From: Candidatus Kaiserbacteria bacterium
Lineage (GTDB): Bacteria > Patescibacteriota > Minisyncoccia > Phycocordibacterales > UBA2100
Length of the DNA stretch: 15,341 bases
Direction: 5' to 3'
Assembly (NCBI GenBank): GCA_019247335.1
Contig: JAFAPB010000033.1
Coordinates: forward strand, 1-15,341
Shown: piece by piece, positions 1-7,700 of the stretch
Layout: every line of letters begins with the position of its first letter
How positions within the stretch are numbered: position 1 is the first letter of the stretch
Notes under the pieces: model-generated
The model's input: only the letters and a program-made list of their open reading frames with translations
Told to the model about the DNA's origin: nothing
Database searches by the model: none
Made by a program: the position numbers and the translations under genes

Positions 1-1116
1 GTGGAGTACTTCAAAGAACTTCCTATCAACATCGCGCTCATCACGGGATCGGGCGCGTGGAAATACCCCTCGAAGATCTCCCGCGACAAGCCGACCCCGA
101 TCTCGCGCGTGCAACTTCTGAAGTGGGTCGGCAACGGGGAAATTGCGATGCTGATCGGGACGCACGCACTTATTCAAAAATCCGTAAAATTCATGCACCT
201 CGCGTACGCGATCGTTGACGAGCAGCACCGTTTCGGCACGAAACAGCGGCGCGCCCTCGCCCACAAGGGCGATGCTTCGCCGCATTTTCTTTCGATGACA
301 GCGACGCCGATCCCGCGCACCCTCGCACTCACGATGTACGGCGACCTCGATCTTTCCGTACTCGATGAGCTCCCGCCCGGTCGCGCGAAGATCACCACGA
401 AGATCGTAAAGCCCGAGGAGCGCGCCGATGCCTATGAGCGCGTGCGCGGCGAACTCCAGAAGGGTCGACAGGCTTATGTGATCTGCCCGCGTATCGACGA
501 ACCCGATCCCGATAAATGGAATGCTGTCCAGGCAAAATCCGCGAAAGCGGAGGCGGCGCGTCTGCAAAAAGATGTGTTTCCTGAATATACGGTGGGACTC
601 CTGCACGGCTCCTTAAAACCGGCACAAAAGGATGCGGTCATGAAAGCATTCAGCGAAGGGAAGATCGATATTTTGGTCGCGACGTCCGTCGTCGAGGTCG
701 GCGTGAACGTCCCGAACGCGACCTCGATCATGATCGAAGGCGCGGAGCGCTTCGGGCTCGCGCAGCTGCATCAGTTGCGGGGGCGCGTTATGCGCTCATC
801 GCACCCGCCGTTCTGTTTTCTTCTTCCGGAAACGAAAAGTGACGTCTCGTTCAAGCGACTGCGCGCCCTCGAAGCGAGCGCCGACGGATTCAAGCTCGCG
901 GAGAGCGACCTCGAGAACCGCGGCGCGGGAGATCTCTACGGCAGAAAGCAGTGGGGTGTGTCCGACATCGGCATGGAGGCGCTAAAAAACCCGCGTCTTA
1001 TCGAGGCCGCGCGCACTGAAGCGCGCGCGCTTGTCGAAGCTGATACGACGCTTTCAAAGCACGCGGCACTCCGCCTGCGCGTCGAGAACGCAGGCGCGGA
1101 GATCCATCACGAGTGA
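1..1116 (+). CDS. recG: ATP-dependent DNA helicase RecG, C-terminal part (5' truncated by window edge)
   Basis: RecG is the superfamily 2 helicase that remodels stalled replication forks and branched DNA. The 371 visible residues cover the second half of the helicase core. The DEQH box is at residues 73-76 (VDEQHRFG) and motif III at 100-108 (TATPIPRTL). The C-terminal helicase lobe shows LLHG (200-203), VATSVVEVGV (226-235) and the arginine-finger motif QLRGRVMR (258-265), which keeps the QxxGRxxR pattern. The end (about residues 296-320, DLENRGAGDLYGRKQWG) matches the RecG C-terminal signature. The GTG at position 1 is not the real start: the wedge/OB domain and the Walker A region, roughly the first 300 residues of a family member of about 680-700, must lie before the window. 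The stop codon (1114-1116) touches the stop of the convergent surface-protein gene, with no terminator between them. Confidence 0.95.
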   Translation: MEYFKELPINIALITGSGAWKYPSKISRDKPTPISRVQLLKWVGNGEIAMLIGTHALIQKSVKFMHLAYAIVDEQHRFGTKQRRALAHKGDASPHFLSMTATPIPRTLALTMYGDLDLSVLDELPPGRAKITTKIVKPEERADAYERVRGELQKGRQAYVICPRIDEPDPDKWNAVQAKSAKAEAARLQKDVFPEYTVGLLHGSLKPAQKDAVMKAFSEGKIDILVATSVVEVGVNVPNATSIMIEGAERFGLAQLHQLRGRVMRSSHPPFCFLLPETKSDVSFKRLRALEASADGFKLAESDLENRGAGDLYGRKQWGVSDIGMEALKNPRLIEAARTEARALVEADTTLSKHAALRLRVENAGAEIHHE

Positions 1117-4100
1117 TTAGTAGCCTTGCGATCCGGTCGTCTGGACCTGGACGCACGAGTACTGTGTCGTGTCGAACGGCGCGGTGCCCGATGTATACGG
1201 CGGCGTGTCCTGGAAGGTCACCGTGCCGAGGAGCGTGCCGCTGCCGTCGTAGTAGTAGGTCGCGCCGGTGTAGCCGCCGCTTCCCGTCACCGTCCATGCG
1301 GTCGTGCTCCCCTTCGTGCATTTCGACATCGTGACGCCGAACGATGATCCGTAGACCGGCACGAGTCCGTCATACTTTTGCTGCACTGTCGTAGGCACGC
1401 CGGAAGTCGTTCCCGTTCCGGTGCCTGTACCGGTTCCTGTTCCGGTACCGGTTCCCGTTCCCGGCGCGTTGATGGTTAGAGCGATCGGCGTCGACGACGC
1501 GACATATTTGAGATCATTGGACGGGGCGAGCAGCCCGCCGCCGAGCGATGCGCCTGCAGGCGTATAGAGCGAGGCATAGAGATGGTACGTCGAGCCGGCA
1601 GCGGTGTACCACACGTACGGATTATCGGTCATCGCGGTGCACTGGCCATTCGCGTTGCAGTTCGATCCCGGTATATGCCAAGTGAAGGTGCCGGTGATGG
1701 GAAGACCCTGCTGGATGCGGCCGAGCTCGCTCACGTTGAGCACCACATTCGCATTCGACGGCGGATTCTGCGTCGCCCATGAGAGCGTGATGTCGCTCCC
1801 CTGCGCTGCGCTTGTCGGTGCCGTGAGCGTGATCATGCTCGAAGACGGCGGCGTAACGCCCGCGTAGATGCGGACGGTGCCGATCACGCTTCTCGTGTTG
1901 TTGCTCGCCGGCGTGTAGAGCTGCGCGTCGAAGATGCCCGTGCCGGCGTAGGTGTGTGTCGCAGTCGCGCACGATGAGCACGCAGATGAAAGGACGAGCG
2001 ATCCCGTCGCCCCGTCACCGAAGTCGAGCACGTAGCCTGCCGGAATCGAATTCGACGTGAAGCTCACGGTGAGCGGGACCGCGCCGGATGTCGGCGTGCC
2101 GCTGAATGCAGGGCCCGAGACCCCATTGACCGTGATAGTCCCCGTCTGTTGACCGTTGAGCTTCACCGCATACGAGCCCTGCGTCGTATACGTGTGCGTT
2201 TGCGTGAACTGATGCGAGCCGCATCCCGTACCGTCCGGAAGCGGATCGCAGATCGGGGACTGATAGACGCTGCCGTCGCCGTAATCGATGCTGTAGTTGC
2301 CGCTCGCAGTGCCGCTGAAGGTGACCGTGAGCGGTGCCGCGCCGGAATTCGGCGTCGCGGTCATCGTGTTATTCGTCGTACCGCCGACAGTGATCGTCGC
2401 GCGAGCGACGACCCAGCAATCTACGCCGTAGCAATTCGATTCGTTCGCGCCCGGCGTTCTGCGGAGCTTTGCGGTATACGTGCCATTCGTTGCGTACGTG
2501 TGGTCCGCCTGTCCGATGAACGGACAAGTTACCGTGGAGGCACAGGGCGGCGGTGTCGCTGTCACGTTCCCTGTCGTTCCGTCTCCGAAATCAACGGTGT
2601 ACTGGCTATTTTGGCTGCCGGCCGTGATGCGGAAATGCACGGGAAGTGGCGCTTGGCCTGAACTTGGCGTCGGGTCAAGTGTAACGCCGGATGTGCCTCC
2701 GCCGACGGTGACCGTCGCGCTGCCGACCTGTTGCGGTCCGACGAAGCACTGGGCACCCGCAGGGCATGTATCTTTGTAGAGCCGCGCGGTATAGGTGCCG
2801 TTCCCGCTATAGGTGTGCTGTATGGTTCCGGCAGTCGGCGCGGGATAGAGGGCGATGGTAGCGATTTGTACGACGGTGCCGTCGCCGTAATCAATCGATG
2901 TCGGCGTGACACCGTTCCAGGCGAACGTCACGGAAAGCGGCGCGGCGCCCGAATTCGGCGTTGCGGTCAATGTTATATTCGGACAATTCGCATCGGACGC
3001 TCCGTTACAGCGGCCTCCGCCGACCGTGATCGTCTGCGTACCGACGACAATATCATCGGCGCGATTCGCGATGTCGAGGATGGAGCCACAATCGCCGTTG
3101 CAGTTGTCGTCCTGGGCGAAACTCGAAGAGACGAGCTTATGCAGGGTCGCGGTATAAGTGCCGCTTGATGCGTACGTATGTGTTGAATCCCATGAGCCGC
3201 CACCACATCCCGTTGAATCAGTGCTTCCTGCAAGCACGGGACAAGCGGTCGCGTGCTTTTGCATAAGACCGTTTGTGCCATCGCCGTAATCGACTTTGTA
3301 GCTCACGCTGAAGTTGTTGTCCGCGCTTGAGATCGGATTGGAGAACGCGACGGTAAGCGGCGCGGAACCTGATCGCGGTGTTGCAGTGAAGCCGCTCGGC
3401 GGAGGCGGAGGCGGCTGCTGCCGCCAGTCATCGCCGCTGCATGCCTGTGCCATCGCTGCGCGCGTCTTCGGCCCGACATATCCGTAGCCGGTCGTTTCCG
3501 GCGAGCCGGAGGTAATGATGCCCATGCGCGACTGCCAGCGCTGTACCGCACGCATTGTCGCTGGCCCGAAGTAGCCGCTAATCTTGCCTTCTGGATAGAT
3601 CGACGGATCTTGCGCGAGAAATTGCTGCAAGAGCGTCACTTCCCCATCGGTGTCGGCATCGGTGTCGTCCACGGAGAGACTATTCGAGAGCCGCACGCAC
3701 TGCGAGCCCGGGGAGGGCGGCGTCGGCGGACTCGGCGGCGGCGTGTGTCGGCCCTGGAGGAGCTCCGCGAGCTTCGCTTGCAGCGCCTTTACTTGCGCGA
3801 CCAGCGAATTGATCAAAGCCTGCAGATTCGAATCAGGCTGCGGTGTTGTCGGCTTGCCGAACGAGATCGTATGAACGATGGCGGACGGACTGAAATCCTC
3901 CATCCACATATTGTCGGGGAGCGTCATGTAAGTGCTCTTCACCAGCCAGCCAATTGAGAAATTCCCAGAGAGCGTTACGCGACCGGTGCCGCCGACTGTC
4001 GGATCCGACTGCACCGTTTTCGTCGCGCCATTCATCGAGTAGATCATCGGGACCTTGCATGTCGTATCGCCCGACGAATCGGTCGAGCAATCGTATTGCG

Positions 4101-4638
4101 GAGTCGTCGGCGTGATCGTCAGCGTGTCGGAGCCGTAGGAAAAGCTGCCGGTACTCTGCGAGACGGCGTAATAAATAGTGCCGGTCGTGTCGAAGAAGCC
4201 GACGAATCCGTACTGATTGCACGCGCCGCCCCCCGGCGGACCCATTACAACGATGTTTCCGTTGGGATACAGGTTCGAGGTCGGTATTGCCGCAGTCGGC
4301 ACGGAGATGCGGAGATTATTCTGAATCGTCGTCGCGTCTTCGCCCGTATACGGGACATACGCATATTGCGAAGGCACCTGGAAATTATTCTGCGCATATG
4401 CGGTAGCGAGCGAATTGTACTGATCGATATTGGTGCTCGAGTTCGGGAAGAGTGCCGCGTTGAAGGCGGCGGCATGCGAGAGCGTGAAGGTCGTATAGTC
4501 GCCTTGCTGGGTGGTACCTGCGATCGTCGCGACGGTGGGATACTGCATCGCACAAACCGCATATGCGGGAGCGGCCGGCAGGAAATACGCGCTGATGAGC
4601 GCGGTGCCGATGAGGAGCGGGGCTAATTTTTTATACAT
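1117..4638 (-). CDS. Exported multi-PKD surface protein with peptidoglycan-binding domain (1173 aa)
   Basis: Probable wall-associated adhesin or scaffold; function unknown. The signal peptide is residues 1-27, ending PAYA. Residues 28-260 form an N-terminal region I do not recognise. A helical, coiled-coil-like stretch follows (270-295), then a Pro-rich linker. A PG-binding domain lies between C314 and C400 and contains the GPATMRAVQRWQ core. Five PKD (Ig-like) repeats follow at about 416-539, 555-646, 651-752, 758-838 and 843-926, each with a Y/F-GDG turn and most with an HTY strand. Four carry a Cys pair between these two motifs (for example C466/C478), and three carry a second pair (C513/C517, C625/C631, C736/C741). 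An Ig-like domain resembling the Ser-Thr-rich GPI-anchored type spans 935-1056. Nine Gly-Thr units (1060-1077) lead to a C-terminal domain of about 95 residues. There is no LPXTG motif, no C-terminal membrane helix and no lipobox (V precedes C29). The start is set by the signal peptide; it lies 2 nt after a hairpin and has no Shine-Dalgarno sequence. Confidence 0.9.
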   Translation of the reverse strand: MYKKLAPLLIGTALISAYFLPAAPAYAVCAMQYPTVATIAGTTQQGDYTTFTLSHAAAFNAALFPNSSTNIDQYNSLATAYAQNNFQVPSQYAYVPYTGEDATTIQNNLRISVPTAAIPTSNLYPNGNIVVMGPPGGGACNQYGFVGFFDTTGTIYYAVSQSTGSFSYGSDTLTITPTTPQYDCSTDSSGDTTCKVPMIYSMNGATKTVQSDPTVGGTGRVTLSGNFSIGWLVKSTYMTLPDNMWMEDFSPSAIVHTISFGKPTTPQPDSNLQALINSLVAQVKALQAKLAELLQGRHTPPPSPPTPPSPGSQCVRLSNSLSVDDTDADTDGEVTLLQQFLAQDPSIYPEGKISGYFGPATMRAVQRWQSRMGIITSGSPETTGYGYVGPKTRAAMAQACSGDDWRQQPPPPPPSGFTATPRSGSAPLTVAFSNPISSADNNFSVSYKVDYGDGTNGLMQKHATACPVLAGSTDSTGCGGGSWDSTHTYASSGTYTATLHKLVSSSFAQDDNCNGDCGSILDIANRADDIVVGTQTITVGGGRCNGASDANCPNITLTATPNSGAAPLSVTFAWNGVTPTSIDYGDGTVVQIATIALYPAPTAGTIQHTYSGNGTYTARLYKDTCPAGAQCFVGPQQVGSATVTVGGGTSGVTLDPTPSSGQAPLPVHFRITAGSQNSQYTVDFGDGTTGNVTATPPPCASTVTCPFIGQADHTYATNGTYTAKLRRTPGANESNCYGVDCWVVARATITVGGTTNNTMTATPNSGAAPLTVTFSGTASGNYSIDYGDGSVYQSPICDPLPDGTGCGSHQFTQTHTYTTQGSYAVKLNGQQTGTITVNGVSGPAFSGTPTSGAVPLTVSFTSNSIPAGYVLDFGDGATGSLVLSSACSSCATATHTYAGTGIFDAQLYTPASNNTRSVIGTVRIYAGVTPPSSSMITLTAPTSAAQGSDITLSWATQNPPSNANVVLNVSELGRIQQGLPITGTFTWHIPGSNCNANGQCTAMTDNPYVWYTAAGSTYHLYASLYTPAGASLGGGLLAPSNDLKYVASSTPIALTINAPGTGTGTGTGTGTGTGTGTTSGVPTTVQQKYDGLVPVYGSSFGVTMSKCTKGSTTAWTVTGSGGYTGATYYYDGSGTLLGTVTFQDTPPYTSGTAPFDTTQYSCVQVQTTGSQGY
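1408..1461 (-). repeat. Gly-Thr dipeptide repeat, 9 units
   Basis: Nine 6-nt units encode alternating Gly and Thr (residues 1060-1077 of the 1173-aa protein), joining the Ig-like domain to the C-terminal domain. The third positions of both codons vary between units, so the DNA is much less repetitive than the peptide. Confidence 0.9.
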
Positions 4639-4640
4639 GT

Positions 4641-4685
4641 AAAAGGCGCTGCTACGATAATGCCCTCATTGTAGCAGCGCCTTTT
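4641..4685 (-). terminator. Strong 15-bp hairpin, likely (bidirectional) intrinsic terminator
   Basis: AAAAGGCGCTGCTAC (4641-4655) and its exact reverse complement (4671-4685) flank a 15-nt loop. Read on the minus strand, the stem ends in TTTT and follows the stop of the 1121-aa gene by about 27 nt, so it would end that transcript. Read on the plus strand, it is followed by TTTT and, a little further, TTTTTT, so it could also stop antisense transcription. The next minus-strand gene starts only 2 nt after the stem. Confidence 0.8.
4668..4676 (-). promoter_or_regulatory. Candidate extended -10 promoter inside the terminator hairpin
   Basis: The minus strand reads TGCTACAAT, which matches the extended -10 pattern TGnTATAAT except for one base. 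No -35 hexamer is visible at 16-18 nt. A start about 7 nt downstream would fall in the hairpin loop and give a leader of about 23 nt that lacks the 5' arm of the stem, freeing the start codon of the 1173-aa gene. The motif is visible; its use is inference. Confidence 0.4.
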
Positions 4686-4712
4686 CGGCTTTTTTGCCTT
4701 TATGGGGATTGC

Positions 4713-7700
4713 CTATTGGCCGCAGATGGAGGACGGGAGGCACGCAAAGCTCTGGCCAAGCGAGCACCAGCTGAAACCCTGGCCGCATGCCTGCGTCGGC
4801 TGCGCATAGCCGCCCACGTTCACGCTCATGAGGGGCGCCGCAGCTCCGCCGCCGATGCCTTGGTCGCTACGCGCTACGCTCGCAGAAGCCGTTGCCCCGC
4901 CGCCGGCGCTCCACGAACCGTTATTGCAGGTATAGGTCACGCAGTGCGAACCCGGGATCGCACAATTCACGTTGGCGGGCACGCCGGTGCCGCTTGCGCC
5001 GGTATACCAACTGTCGTCGGCTCGCACCGTCGCGCCGCTCTGGTAGCTGATCGAGGTCGGCGTGCCCCAGAGGATCGAGAGATATTCCGAAGCGGTCGCA
5101 TATGCGCTTGCGCCGAAACCTCCACCCTTCGTGTCCGTTCCCGGGAAGTTGATGAACTCGAGATTCGACATGCCAGATCCAGGCAGCGGGAAGCGCACGA
5201 GGCCTTCGAAGTGCTGCACTTGTGCACCGAATTTCGAGCTTGTGCACGCTGCTGCCGGCGGAGGCGGAGCGACGCATTGTCCGTTGGTCAGGACTTTATC
5301 AGAGGGCACGCTCGTCTGGACGCCGTCGATGTTCGGACAGACGTCGACCACGCAGTTGCCGTTGGTATCGAGAACCTTGCCGGAATCGCAAGTGATCGCC
5401 ACGCATGCGCCGTTGTTATCGCGTGTCTGTCCCGTGGGGCACGTGTTCGGTACGCATTGTCCGCCGTTGTTGAGGGTCTGGCCGGTCGGGCACGTCTTCG
5501 CCGCTACATTCACGCTTGCGGTGCCGAGCACCGTCTTGATCTGTGTGTTAGCCGCGCCGATGATGGTCGCGCAATCGGACCCGGCGGCGCAGTTGGCATC
5601 AATCGTGTCGCTCGTGCCGAGGCTCTGGAGCTTCGCGGTGTATTGTCCGTTCGAGGCGTACGTGTGATTCACCGTCCAGCTCGACGGGCAGTTCGCGACG
5701 CCCTGCGTGCACGCGAAGGTTTGCGAGAGCGAATTATCGCCGAAGTCGATCTGGAATACGCCAAGGCCCTGGTTCACATTGGCGGTGAATTTCACGGAAA
5801 GCGGCGCCGTGCCGGTTGCAGGATCGGCAGTGAGAATGCTGGAATTCGTGGGTGAACCCGTGACCACAGTGACCGCCGGATCGAAGCAGAGGTAGTTGTT
5901 GGTCCAGCCGTCGTGATCGGCAGCTTCGGAAATCTGTACGCAGGATTTATTCGCTACGGGGCCGGAGGTTGACCACGTCAGCGTGTATGCACTATTCGAA
6001 GGGAGGCAGAGATAGTTGTCGGCCCACGCCTGTGCTCCCGGTTCCGACGGGACATTGAGCGAGGTACAGTTCATGCCATCGATCTTCCCGGCGTACGACC
6101 ACTGCAGACCGATCGGGCGCGAAGTGCAGAGGTAGTTGTCACTCCACGTGTCCGGATCGGACGGCTCGTTGATCTGCGTGCACGTCATATTTGCGTTCGG
6201 TCCTGCCGAGCTCCACGAGACCTTGAGCTGGCTCGCGGAATTATCGACGCAGCCTTGGCTGATCGCTGCGAGCGTCTTTTTGCCGACGTTGCCGTAGCCG
6301 GTCGTCTCCGGCGTGCCGGATGAGACGATGCCGTTGGCTGCCTGCCAACGCTGGACCGCGTGCATGGTCGCGGGTCCGTAGAAGCCGGTCACTTTGCCTT
6401 CCGGATAGATATTCACATCTTTCGCGAGGAAGGCCTGCAGCTTGGAGACATCTCCCCCGGTCGTCGCATCGGTATCTTCTTCCTGCATGGTGTGCGTGAT
6501 CGCGACGCAGTTGCCGGCGTTCTTCACACCGACACGAATGGTTACCGTGCCGATATTCGAGAAATCAGCGCCGGCGGCGACGCGCAACGTCGCCGGATAG
6601 ATGCCATCGGCGGCGTACGTGTGCGTGACACCGAACGTCTGCGCGCCGGCGGGCGGAGTGTCGGGTTTGCCAGTCGCGCCGTCACCGAAATCGAGTGCGT
6701 AATCAGCGGCAGCGTGTAAGGACGTAATGGGCCAGGTAAATCGGACGGTGAGCGGCGAGATGCCCGATTTCGGCGTCGCAGCGAGTACGCCACCAGTCCC
6801 CGTGCCGGTCCCTGTTCCCGTTCCGGTTCCTGTTCCGGTTCCCGTGCCCGTGCCCGTCCCTGTTTTAGCGACAGCGATCGTCGCATTCGCGCTCGAGAGG
6901 AAGTTGAGCTTCAAAGAATACCCGCTCGCGACGGTCGTCGAGCCGGTAACAAGCACGAGATGCGAGACGCTACCTGATACGCTTGCGTCAACGTCCGCCG
7001 CAGACGGTACCGGGGTCGAGCCGACCGTCGCCGTTTGCGCAGATTCGATCTGCGTGAGCGTGAGCGAAAGTTTGCTGTCGGTCGATACGGCGGTCTGTCC
7101 GGGGATGAGCGTCACGGAGCCGGGGATCGTGAATCCGCTGCGGTTGCTGCAGCGCGCCATGATCTTGGTGCGCGTCGCGGGCCCGACGGCGCCCCAGCCG
7201 GTCGAGTCGGCCGTGCCGCTCGAGACGATGCCCATATCGCTCTGCCATTTTTGCACCGCCTGCATCGTGACGGGACCGTAGAAGCCCGTCGCGTCGCCAT
7301 CGAAGTAGCCTTCACCCTTCAGGAAATTCTGGAGGTCGGTCACATCCGCGCCGGTCGAGCCGAGCGTAAGAATGCGCGAGAGGACCGGGCATCGTCCGCC
7401 GGTCGAGGTCGTCGTATTGCCGTTGTCGGTATTATTCCCGGTCAACGTGCCGAGCTGCGCGAGGAGTGCGTTTATTTGCGCACGCAAACTGTCCACGACC
7501 GAGTTGCCCGAACTGCTGGATTGATCCGGCGGCGTCGTGGAGTAGCAGCCCCAGGTGCAGCTGTTGGTGCCGCCTGAGCTTGAATTCATCGGACACGACT
7601 GCTGCCAGGCCTGTCCTGCCGGGCACTGATTCGATGTGCCGGTGCCTGTACCGGTCCCCGTTCCTGTCCCAGTACCGGTGCCTGTGCCTGTTCCGGTACC

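Noticed and set aside
1..3. GTG at position 1 as the recG start
   Set aside because: The reading frame enters the helicase domain mid-way, after the ATP-binding motifs, so the gene is cut by the window edge.
4545..4638. Lipoprotein signal (C29 after AYAV) in the 1173-aa protein
   Set aside because: The residue before Cys is Val, not Gly/Ala/Ser, and an ordinary signal peptidase site (AYA) lies directly before it.
4716..5855. Long open frame on the plus strand (379 codons), antisense to the 1121-aa gene
   Set aside because: GC-rich codon use keeps antisense frames open. The translation is Arg/Ala-rich without motifs, whereas the opposite strand has a signal peptide and recognisable domains. 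The same applies to long plus-strand frames at 10415-11326 and 13582-14364.
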